Assembly: GCA_964510225.1 (NCBI GenBank)
Contig: CAZEAN010000031.1
Span: 1-51,368, forward strand
DNA: 51,368 bases
Reading direction: 5' to 3'
Source: CAZEAN01 sp964510225
Lineage (GTDB): Bacteria > Planctomycetota > Planctomycetia > Isosphaerales > Isosphaeraceae
Under the pieces are notes generated by a model, which was not told where the DNA came from, did no database searches, and was given only the letters and a program-made list of their open reading frames with translations. Position numbers and translations under genes: made by a program. Shown here piece after piece: positions 26,290 to 33,686 of the stretch; position 1 is the first letter of the stretch; each line of letters begins with the position of its first letter.

Positions 26290-27177
26290 TCAGTCCGTAC
26301 CGAATTCGAGTGACTGCGCAGGTGGTGTACCATCCGGAGGCCGAGGGGTTACGGAAGTCCCCGACCCTACCGCAAGCGGATGGGGTGTCGGGCGAAGCCC
26401 AACGGAGAACTGCTCCAGGAGCGACTCTGCTTGAAGTTCAACCTCAAGCGAGATCCGGTTGATCCGGTTCCGAAATAGGGAGTAGAAACTGATCGCTGGG
26501 ATGGCGACGCCAATCCCAAGGAGGGTTGCGAACAGCGCCGTGGAGATCCCCGAGGCCAATTGAGTCGCTTCAGGTTGTCCTGTGGTGGACATCGCCCGGA
26601 ACGCAATGATCATTCCGTAGACGGTTCCGAGGAGGCCGATTAGCGGGCCCAGTGTGCCGACAGTCGCGAGGTAGGTCGACCGGTGCTCCATCGCCATGGT
26701 CTGATCGTCGTTGACCATCTGCATGGCCCGGATTGAGGCTTGTGGGCCCGAAGGGAGTTTGCGGACGCCAGCGTGAAGAACTCGGCCGAGGAAGGATGAG
26801 TCACGGGCAACGCGATCAAACGCGGGAGTGTATTGCTTTTGAGCGAGGAGCGTTTGGAGTTCGCTGAGGAGTCGTTCAGGAATCGCCACACTCCTCCGAT
26901 ATTCGAAGAACATCCAGGCAATGAGGGCGACCATACAGAACGACATCACCAGGAGAATGACCCCGATGAGCTTTGTCGATCGAATCGCTTCCCAGGCCAG
27001 ACCTAGGGTGCTGTTATCGATTCCTTGGTCCTCTGCCATCGCCGACGAAGTCGCTTCGTCCCCGTCTTGGCCGTAACATGTTGCCCCCGGCAGCCAAAGA
27101 AATACGCTGACCAGAACGCTAAAGGCAAAGAGAATCTTGAGAAGCCGTCTCTGGCCTTTATGGGACGCTCGACTCAT
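26290..27177 (-). CDS. ExbB/TolQ/MotA-family proton channel protein
   Basis: This family forms the pentameric channel around ExbD dimers and powers work across the envelope. From the ATG at 27177 the protein is 295 residues. A signal-like segment comes first (LLKILFAFSVLVSVFLWLPG). Three transmembrane helices follow: VILLVMSFCMVALIAWMFF, TVGTLGPLIGLLGTVYGMI and ISTALFATLLGIGVAIPAIS. The last two are the conserved TolQ signature with the pore Thr and Pro. The Pro-rich tail (TPHPLAVGSGTSVTPRPPDG) is unusual. An ATG further upstream (27291) would add 38 polar residues that look non-coding. It is the first gene of the cluster that runs to the SDR gene. Confidence 0.92.
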   Translation of the reverse strand: MSRASHKGQRRLLKILFAFSVLVSVFLWLPGATCYGQDGDEATSSAMAEDQGIDNSTLGLAWEAIRSTKLIGVILLVMSFCMVALIAWMFFEYRRSVAIPERLLSELQTLLAQKQYTPAFDRVARDSSFLGRVLHAGVRKLPSGPQASIRAMQMVNDDQTMAMEHRSTYLATVGTLGPLIGLLGTVYGMIIAFRAMSTTGQPEATQLASGISTALFATLLGIGVAIPAISFYSLFRNRINRISLEVELQAESLLEQFSVGLRPTPHPLAVGSGTSVTPRPPDGTPPAQSLEFGTD

Positions 27178-27895
27178 TTCGTCGACTCGTTTCTTGCTGC
27201 GACTCAATCGGCGACCACTCGAACCGGACCGATGATCGATCACGAGACATTCGTCATAGGGTAGCGAATCCTCCAACTCACGACAACGCAAGCGAACTCT
27301 GGGCTAGCTCCGAAGAGAGAGTCAAGTTTCGCAGTCGAGCGCCTTTAACATAGGCCTTGCCGAGATGGGTTAATGAGCCTTCGGGCAACCGACGAAGTCG
27401 GTCACAGGTTGCGGTCCAGTACTTCAAGCCCTACTTCCCAGTCGAGTTGCTGATCTGGGTCGGCGTGGTGGGCCATCTCAATTAGTACTTCTTCGTTGTA
27501 TGACCGCAGAATTGAAACGAAATCGTCCCAACAGATCACCAGTGGGAGAAGCGGAATGGATGAGCCCTGAGATCTAAATCGGGCGAATCGTGGGTATCAA
27601 GAGGAGGACAAAGAGTACGTGATGCCATTTCTCAAGACTGGAGGGAGCCAAGGCTGGTCACCAAATTCCAAGAGCTGTCGTTTGATCACTCTAGTTTTGT
27701 GTTAGTTGTCAAAAGTCTCGCAAAGGAATAAACGATAGCCCTCAATCGACAGTATGGGTCTTCGGGAAAACACAAGACTCGATCTCAACGGCCTTTATTG
27801 GTTCAGCCGTTGGATCGAGTCTTGCGGAAGGGAACTTTTAGGACCCATCGAGGCCAATCAAGTAGTCGGCCAGGGTCGAGCAACGATTTCGGTGC
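27178..27895. other. Long intergenic region upstream of the exbB gene
   Basis: These 718 bases hold the probable promoter of the ExbB cluster (minus) and the terminator hairpin of the gene at 27896-28510. Open frames that cross it (for example the plus-strand frame from 27754) overlap that gene in the wrong phase and have no protein-like composition. Small inverted repeats near 27388-27402 are too short to interpret. Confidence 0.5.
27773..27824 (-). terminator. Long hairpin, probable terminator of the lipoprotein gene
   Basis: CAAGACTCGATCTCAACGGC (27773-27792) pairs with GCCGTTGGATCGAGTCTTG (27806-27824), leaving one bulged base and a 13-base loop. Read on the minus strand, it lies 71 bases past the stop of the gene at 27896 and is followed by GTGTTTTC, a short T-run. 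This fits a Rho-independent terminator. Confidence 0.7.
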
Positions 27896-28510
27896 TTAGA
27901 ATCCACCCAAGGTATTTGCCACCGGAGGACCACCGCAGCGTCGGAGGTAATCCTTGTCGATATAGACTACTTCGACACTCGGATCGCGATGATAGAACGG
28001 GATCGGGTAATCCGAGAAGTAGATCTCATCGAAGTAAATGGTGCACTTGTAATGACAGTGAACCAGTTCAGTCGGACCTGCGAGTGGGACGACCTTGCAC
28101 GGGTCAACCGCCTCGCCGATCTTCTCCACCACGATCCGAGCCCTGTTGCGGATCACCGTGTAGAAGGGGTCAGAGCCGTGACGGAACTTCGGAACCATCT
28201 CCCAGATCTCAGCTTCACTGGGCGGGTCGAGGCACGGCGGTGGCTCGAATCCGGCGGGAGCAGGGTCGAGAATGGGGACGCGGTCGTCCTCTTCGCGTCG
28301 AATGTCTTCTTCTAAACGTTGCGTTTGCGATGGGAGGATCGGAAACGCAAAGGACCAGCCTGTCGGATGGAGCGGGCTGATGTTGCGGTAGACGTAAGTT
28401 AGGCCACAGCCGCCGGTGCCGGCCGCGATCGCTGCGAACATCGCGACGGAAAGCAGGCCGCGAACCGATCGCCGGGTCTGTAGGCCCCGGTGCCGCGCGG
28501 AACGGGTCAT
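27896..28510 (-). CDS. Putative lipoprotein of unknown function
   Basis: A 204-residue protein I do not recognise. It has an Arg-rich start and a hydrophobic signal, LLSVAMFAAIAAGTGGCG, ending in a lipobox-like TGGC. The mature part holds a Pro-rich stretch (LDPAPAGFEPPPCLDPP) and several cysteines. The C-terminal half has HCHYKCTIYFDEIYFSDY and EVVYIDKDYLRRCGG. AAGGAGGGG before the ATG at 28510 is an unusually good ribosome-binding site here. It overlaps a small palindrome (GGGGAAATCCCC) that runs up to the start codon. An upstream ATG at 28549 is less likely. It is divergent from the small lipoprotein gene at 28582. Confidence 0.72.
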   Translation of the reverse strand: MTRSARHRGLQTRRSVRGLLSVAMFAAIAAGTGGCGLTYVYRNISPLHPTGWSFAFPILPSQTQRLEEDIRREEDDRVPILDPAPAGFEPPPCLDPPSEAEIWEMVPKFRHGSDPFYTVIRNRARIVVEKIGEAVDPCKVVPLAGPTELVHCHYKCTIYFDEIYFSDYPIPFYHRDPSVEVVYIDKDYLRRCGGPPVANTLGGF

Positions 28511-28581
28511 GGGGATTTCCCCTCCTTGGGAAATAGTCGCCTCCGGCATCGGGGATCGCGTCTCCCCTGAGCACGGGAGAG

Positions 28582-28809
28582 ATGATCCGTGCCCGCTTGG
28601 CGACGTTACTCCTGGCTTCTCTAGCTTGCGATCAAGCCTCGCGGCCGATTCCCGACAAGCGGCTCGCGACCTCAGTTCAACCCGATTATCGATCCAAAAC
28701 GGTCCTGGGCCTCAGTTTTTTCCCCATCAATGCCGTTCGAATCAGTTTTCGGGGCGAGAAACTTCACTTGAAGAACCCTCCGGAACAACGAACTCCGGAC
28801 CGAGATTGA
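28582..28809 (+). CDS. Small putative lipoprotein
   Basis: A 75-residue frame with a start like an exported protein: MIRARLATLLLASLACDQAS, where Cys16 could be lipidated. The mature part contains VQPDYRSKTVLGLSFFPIN and a charged tail. Codon use looks like that of neighbouring genes. GGGAGAG touches the ATG, so the ribosome-binding site is poor. It shares a 71-base divergent gap with the lipoprotein gene on the other strand. The protein resembles nothing I know; it may not be expressed. Confidence 0.42.
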   Translation: MIRARLATLLLASLACDQASRPIPDKRLATSVQPDYRSKTVLGLSFFPINAVRISFRGEKLHLKNPPEQRTPDRD

Positions 28810-29007
28810 CTCGGTGTTCGATGATTGGCGGATCCTGAAGCACCTCATTTTCATCGGACAAATGGGTCCAATTCCTACAGTGTCCCTTCTACTCACTTTG
28901 GTCTTCAGAGAGCCCCGAGGCTTGAACGAAGTTCAAGGGACGAGATAATACTGTAGAGATAACTGTACAATCGATCCCTCTTAGAGTGGGCTACGGGGTT
29001 CGAAAAT

Positions 29008-29364
29008 ATGGGGAGAGCGAGCACGATCGTCTGGGGAATCAATCAGAGCGGCCGGACTCTTATTGCGATCCTCGTCATCATGTTCTTGACACCGAGACTG
29101 TGGCGTGGAGTCCGGAGCGTGAGGCCAGAGCCTGTTCCACCCCAGATTCTCCGACTAGACCCAAACAATGCCCCTAGGTCACTGCTCCTGGCACTCCCAG
29201 CGATCGGTCCCTCGAGGGCTGCTGGCATCATCGAAGCTCGAGACATCGCTCCCTTCGAAACGGTCGACGAAATCGATGACCGGGTGAAAGGGATCGGACC
29301 AGCGACCCTCGGAGCAATCGAGCCTTATCTCAGAATCGATTCAGGATCGACCCAAACCGAGTAA
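29008..29364 (+). CDS. ComEA-like helix-hairpin-helix membrane protein
   Basis: A 118-residue protein with one transmembrane segment at about residues 18-29 (LIAILVIMFLTP) and a C-terminal helix-hairpin-helix DNA-binding pair. The HhH elements are LLLALPAIGPSRAAGIIEAR and VDEIDDRVKGIGPATLGAI. This is the plan of ComEA, the DNA receptor of natural transformation, though here the spacer is short. Its stop lies 53 bases before the uvrB start, and the two are probably co-transcribed. A role in DNA uptake or in anchoring DNA is possible; no other competence gene is in the window. Confidence 0.8.
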   Translation: MGRASTIVWGINQSGRTLIAILVIMFLTPRLWRGVRSVRPEPVPPQILRLDPNNAPRSLLLALPAIGPSRAAGIIEARDIAPFETVDEIDDRVKGIGPATLGAIEPYLRIDSGSTQTE

Positions 29365-29417
29365 CTTGGGCTCCGGAAGTGTGCTGGCTGGAAGCCCAGC
29401 GAGACCTTGGAGGAAGG

Positions 29418-31493
29418 ATGAGCATGGAGGAGTCGGTCTTTCAAATCGAGCAACCCTATCCGCCAGCCGGGGATCAACCGGCAGCAATCGAGGCCTTGGT
29501 TCATGGACTAGAGAGCGGGCGACGCTATCAAACACTCTTAGGCGTGACGGGCTCTGGCAAGACGTTCACCATGGCGAACGTGATTGCGAAGCTTGGGAAG
29601 CCAGCGCTGGTCCTTTCACACAATAAGACGCTTGCTGCTCAGCTCTATGCCGAATTCCGTGATTTTTTCCCACGGAATGCCGTCCGTTACTTTGTTAGTT
29701 ACTATGATTATTATCAACCAGAAGCTTATATTCCTCAACGTGACATTTATATTGAAAAAGATGCTTCGATCAATGAAGAAATCGAACGATTACGACTTGC
29801 ATCTACTAGTGCATTAGTTAGTCGTCCCGATACCATTGTTGTCTCAAGTGTCTCATCGATCTATGGATTGGGCTCCCCTGACGACTACCGACGGATGATG
29901 GTTCATTTAAAGCTCGGGGACATCGTTGATCGTGATGAAATTCTCTTGAAACTAGTCGATATCCAGTACGATCGCAACGACGTAGCGTTTGAGCGTGGAA
30001 AGTTCCGAGTCCGAGGTGACGTTGTTGAAGTTTGGCCCGCTTACGACGAAGTTGCGGTCAGGATCGAACTTTTCGGCGACGAAATCGAGACACTCGCCAC
30101 GATTGATCCGCTTACTGGTTCTGTAATCCAGAAGGATCAGGAACTCTACATTTACCCAGCACGCCACTTTGTGCTCCCCGAAGACCGGATCAAGGAAGCC
30201 GTCGACCGGATTAAAGAAGAGCTGGAAGCACGACTCCAGGAACTCAAAGAAGAAGGGAAGTTGCTCGAAGCACAACGACTCTCGGCGAGGACTCGCTACG
30301 ACATCGAAATGCTTCTTGAAGTGGGCTATTGCCAAGGAATCGAGAACTACAGTCGACCCCTTTCGGGTCGAAAGCCGGGCTCGTCACCCGATACGCTCCT
30401 CGATTTCTTTCCCAAAGATGCATTGATGTTGATCGATGAATCACATGTGACGATACCGCAAGTTCGAGGAATGTTTGCAGGCGATTTTAGTCGGAAATCG
30501 ACTCTTGTCGATCATGGCTTTCGACTTCCGAGTGCACTCGATAACAGACCTCTACGGTTCGACGAATGGGAAACGAAGCTCGGCCCTCGGATCTTCGTCT
30601 CCGCGACCCCAGGCGATTACGAAGTCGAGATGTCAGAAGGAGAAGTTGTTGAGCAAGTGATCCGACCGACCGGACTTGTCGATCCGATCGTCCGAGTAGA
30701 ACCTGCCCAAGGACAGGTCCCGGCTCTCTTGGAAGAAGTCAAACAACGTGCCAAGAAGAGTGAGCGAGTCCTGATCACGACCCTCACGAAGCGACTCGCC
30801 GAAGAGCTCTCCGGGTACCTTAAGGAACAAGGGATGCGGACGAAATGGCTCCATTCGGAACTCGATGCGTTCGATCGTGTCGAGATTCTCCGGGAGCTTC
30901 GCGAGGGGGCCTTTGATGCACTCGTTGGTGTCAACTTGCTCCGGGAAGGACTCGACCTGCCTGAGGTCTCGCTCGTCTGTATCCTCGATGCCGATAAGGA
31001 AGGCTTCCTTCGTTCTGCTACCAGCTTAATTCAGACGATCGGCCGCGCGGCCCGTAACGTGAATGCCGAGGTTGTCCTCTACGCGGACACCGTAACGCGG
31101 TCGATGCAGCAGGCAATCGATGAGACGGCTCGGCGTCGTCAGAAACAGCTTGAATACAATAAAACACATGGAATCACACCAGAGACGATCAAGAAGGCGA
31201 TTCGACGCGGAATCGAAGAGGAAATCCGCGCCAAGTCGATTGCGCGACGGACCACCTCCAAATCTGAAGAAGAGGCGATCTCTCAGGAATATCTCAACGA
31301 ATTAGAAGCCGAGATGCTCCAAGCGGCGGAGTCTCTTGAGTTTGAACGCGCGGCAGCACTCCGGGACCGAATCCTTGAAATGAAATCGAAGCTCGAGGGT
31401 GGTCCCGCCAAACCTTCGGCGTCCTCGCAAGCCGTCAGTGCCCGACGTCGAGGTGGCTCAAAGAAAAGTAAATCACGCTCAAAGTCGACATAA
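29418..31493 (+). CDS. uvrB: Excinuclease ABC subunit B
   Basis: UvrB is the damage-verifying helicase-like subunit of nucleotide excision repair. The 691-residue protein is complete. It has Walker A GVTGSGKTFTMANVI, and the beta-hairpin YYDYYQPEAYIPQRD that inserts at lesions. The DEAD-type box is LIDESHVTIPQ, the helicase motif VI is QTIGRAARN, and a C-terminal UVR domain contacts UvrC (EAEMLQAAESLEFERAAAL). GGAGG lies four bases before the ATG at 29418; a second ATG at 29424 is equally plausible. The stretch about 29690-29820, which encodes the hairpin region, is strikingly AT-rich compared with the rest. Confidence 0.97.
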   Translation: MSMEESVFQIEQPYPPAGDQPAAIEALVHGLESGRRYQTLLGVTGSGKTFTMANVIAKLGKPALVLSHNKTLAAQLYAEFRDFFPRNAVRYFVSYYDYYQPEAYIPQRDIYIEKDASINEEIERLRLASTSALVSRPDTIVVSSVSSIYGLGSPDDYRRMMVHLKLGDIVDRDEILLKLVDIQYDRNDVAFERGKFRVRGDVVEVWPAYDEVAVRIELFGDEIETLATIDPLTGSVIQKDQELYIYPARHFVLPEDRIKEAVDRIKEELEARLQELKEEGKLLEAQRLSARTRYDIEMLLEVGYCQGIENYSRPLSGRKPGSSPDTLLDFFPKDALMLIDESHVTIPQVRGMFAGDFSRKSTLVDHGFRLPSALDNRPLRFDEWETKLGPRIFVSATPGDYEVEMSEGEVVEQVIRPTGLVDPIVRVEPAQGQVPALLEEVKQRAKKSERVLITTLTKRLAEELSGYLKEQGMRTKWLHSELDAFDRVEILRELREGAFDALVGVNLLREGLDLPEVSLVCILDADKEGFLRSATSLIQTIGRAARNVNAEVVLYADTVTRSMQQAIDETARRRQKQLEYNKTHGITPETIKKAIRRGIEEEIRAKSIARRTTSKSEEEAISQEYLNELEAEMLQAAESLEFERAAALRDRILEMKSKLEGGPAKPSASSQAVSARRRGGSKKSKSRSKST

Positions 31494-31534
31494 CAAAACT
31501 TCATTAAACTTGAGAATGTTCATTCTATTTACCT

Positions 31535-32425
31535 ATGAAAACCACCACGGGCCAACTCAGCTTTGACGTTCCGGAGCGCGAAAACACGGAAGCCCTAATC
31601 CGGCTCGCGATCGCCGAGGATTTCGGTGATGCCGGTGATCGGACTTCGGATGCCATCATTCCGGCTTCCGCAACCGGCGATAGCGCTCTGGTGGCTCGAT
31701 CCGAAGGAATCCTCTCAGGTCTTCCCGTTCTCCGTGCGATCGCTGCTGAATTCGGTCTGGAGGATGGCTTGGTTTTGAACACGGAGGATGGAGCGCGGCT
31801 GGAACCGGATCAAGAGATCGCAAGACTCTCTGGTTCGCGACGGCAGTTGTTGGCGATGGAGCGGCTCGCCCTAAACTTCTTGCAACGACTTTCCGGGATC
31901 GCGACTCTGACGCACGCTTTTGTGCAACGCGTTAAGCACACGAAGGCCAAGATTCTGGATACCCGAAAGACGACCCCTGGGTGGCGATTCCTGGAGAAGT
32001 ACGCCGTCCGTTGCGGTGGTGGCGTGAATCACCGCTCCGGGCTCCATGACGCGATCATGATTAAAGACAATCACCTCGCCTGGCTTCTCGATGTAGAGGA
32101 TCCGATTTCAACGGCAATTTCCCGAGCCCGCGCGGCGACACCAGCAGGAATGATTGTGGAAATCGAAGTCGATACTTTGGATCAATTTGATCGTGCAATC
32201 AATGCAAGACCTGACATCATTTTGCTTGATAACTTCCAATCTGCGGAACATGTCGAAGCAGTCCGTCGACGCGATCGGATTGCGCCAGACATCCTTCTCG
32301 AAGCATCGGGAGGTATCAACCTAAAGAGTGTTCAAGGGGTCGCCGAAACTGGCGTTGATCGGATCAGTGTCGGTGCCATAACACACTCTGCAGTAGCACT
32401 CGATCTCGGGCTCGACGACCTCTGA
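31535..32425 (+). CDS. nadC: Nicotinate-nucleotide pyrophosphorylase (carboxylating)
   Basis: NadC turns quinolinate and PRPP into nicotinate mononucleotide in NAD synthesis. The 296-residue protein has the family landmarks: AEDFGDAGDRTSDAI near the start and ERLALNFLQRLSGIATLT. TRKTTPGWRFLEKYAVRCGG and HRSGLHDAIMIKDNH form the substrate site. ILLDNFQS and LLEASGGINL close the barrel. It follows uvrB by 41 bases and may share its transcript. Quinolinate could come from NadA/NadB or from kynurenine degradation; neither source is visible here apart from the kynurenine genes at 12-14.6 kb. Confidence 0.95.
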   Translation: MKTTTGQLSFDVPERENTEALIRLAIAEDFGDAGDRTSDAIIPASATGDSALVARSEGILSGLPVLRAIAAEFGLEDGLVLNTEDGARLEPDQEIARLSGSRRQLLAMERLALNFLQRLSGIATLTHAFVQRVKHTKAKILDTRKTTPGWRFLEKYAVRCGGGVNHRSGLHDAIMIKDNHLAWLLDVEDPISTAISRARAATPAGMIVEIEVDTLDQFDRAINARPDIILLDNFQSAEHVEAVRRRDRIAPDILLEASGGINLKSVQGVAETGVDRISVGAITHSAVALDLGLDDL

Positions 32426-32846
32426 GACTTAGTGATTGGTCGGTCGGCTCTGATTCGTAACCTGCGTTGATTTAAGTTGACAGAAGCTAGGCTCGACCTA
32501 GCCTTCGTTGGCCAAAGCGTTGTTCGTTTTGGCACCGTCGGCTTTGAGCTGGCGCGACGCTGCTGGAACGACTCCCACTGGGAACGGGGTTTCGCTCCAA
32601 AGAGTCAAAGGGGGCAGGGATGTGCCGTTGACGCACAATGAGGGTCCCTGACCCCCTTTGATCCGTTCGGTCTTTTCGAGTTCGGGTGCTTAGTTCTGGA
32701 GTCGGTGGTCGCTTGGTCCTATCCGCTTGTTTAGAATTAGTTTTGCATGACGGGATCTGTTGAGCTTGCCCTGGATTCTGGATGACCCTGCGATGAATCT
32801 GACTTTCAGAACCTCGACGATAGTCTGGGTCAACTCTTTGGCGTCG
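32426..32846. other. Intergenic region with a REP-like hairpin
   Basis: These 421 bases carry a REP-like hairpin (listed separately) and probably the promoter of the HEAT/TPR gene. Alternative upstream starts of that gene (TTG 32760, ATG 32793) lie here. I see nothing else. Confidence 0.5.
32605..32661. repeat. REP-like palindromic element
   Basis: TCAAAGGGGGCAGGGA (32605-32620) pairs with TCCCTGACCCCCTTTGA (32645-32661) with one extra base. Inside, TGTGC and GCACA can pair again. Sequences of the form AAAGGGG-CAGG...CCTGA-CCCCTTT are typical of repetitive extragenic palindromes mobilised by IS200-like Y1 transposases (RAYTs). Only this complete copy is in the window. Confidence 0.6.
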
Positions 32847-33686
32847 ATGGTCGGAGCATTAAAGGCCTTTCGATTCCTTTGCTTTCTCAGCGTTCTCTGC
32901 CTCTTTATCGACCACCAAAATACAGTTGTTGCATTTGATCGCGGGCGTCCAGGACTACATGCTCCGGGACAACATGCCATACTTCTTGATGCCTATGAAA
33001 CCTATCGATCTGGACGCGATCTCGATCGCTTCCAATCAGAACTCGAGTCGAGACTCGACGAACGCTCGCTCCGCTTAATGGTTACTGCGAAGGATCCGAC
33101 AGTTCGGCATGCGTCGGTTTTGGCATTGGGACTTGTCGGAAGTTATGAAGCCAACGAGGCGCTGGGAGCGGCGTTGGCCGATCCCGTCCCCATGATACGG
33201 ATCGAGGCACGTCAGGCGCTTTGGTCGATTTGGTTTAAGGCGGACAGTCCGGAGAATAATGCGCGGCTGACCATTATTGTTGAGTTAAATTCGCGTGGGC
33301 GTCCGGAGCGGGCGTTCGACCTCGCCACGGAGCTAATCGCATTGTCTTCAGAATTTGCCGAAGCATACAACCAACGCGCAATCGCCTCATATCAACTCGG
33401 TCACTATCACGCGAGCATCGGTGATTGTCAGCGGACCCTTGAATTGAATCCTTACCATTTCGGTGCGCTCTCGGGGCTCTCGCAGTGTTATTTGGAACTC
33501 GGTGATCTTGAGAAGGCTCTCCAGACTTATCGAAAGTCGCTTGCCATTCAACCCCACGACGATGGTCTCCGACGATTGATCGAAGACCTCGAATCACGAT
33601 TAGCTCCGCGAGAGGACGAAGGTCCGCTCACGGAGAAGGATCTCGTTCAATCCATCATCGTCAGGGGAATCGAATTGGGTTCATGA
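32847..33686 (+). CDS. Exported HEAT- and TPR-repeat protein
   Basis: From the ATG at 32847 the protein has 279 residues and a signal peptide (FRFLCFLSVLCLFIDHQNTV, cleavage likely after VVA). A HEAT-like repeat follows (VRHASVLALGLVGSYEANEA, then PMIRIEARQALWSIW). TPR repeats are at FAEAYNQRAIASYQLGHYHA and ALSGLSQCYLELGDLEKALQ. Such proteins are scaffolds for protein contacts; the partner is unknown. The upstream ATG at 32793 or TTG at 32760 would put the signal far inside. The 3' end overlaps the kinase gene on the other strand by 26 bases. Confidence 0.78.
   Translation: MVGALKAFRFLCFLSVLCLFIDHQNTVVAFDRGRPGLHAPGQHAILLDAYETYRSGRDLDRFQSELESRLDERSLRLMVTAKDPTVRHASVLALGLVGSYEANEALGAALADPVPMIRIEARQALWSIWFKADSPENNARLTIIVELNSRGRPERAFDLATELIALSSEFAEAYNQRAIASYQLGHYHASIGDCQRTLELNPYHFGALSGLSQCYLELGDLEKALQTYRKSLAIQPHDDGLRRLIEDLESRLAPREDEGPLTEKDLVQSIIVRGIELGS

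Noticed and set aside
27385..27412. Short nested inverted repeats (ACCGAC-GAA-GTCGGT and GCAACC/GGTTGC)
   Set aside because: Stems of six bases are expected by chance in a region of this size, and the two structures exclude each other.
27754..28380. 208-residue open frame on the plus strand
   Set aside because: It is mostly the antisense of the lipoprotein gene at 27896-28510, is rich in Arg and Ser, and crosses the terminator hairpin.
31300..31493. Lys- and Ser-rich end of UvrB as a possible frameshift artefact
   Set aside because: The UVR domain is complete before it and the tail is a plausible, short disordered end (RRGGSKKSKSRSKS).
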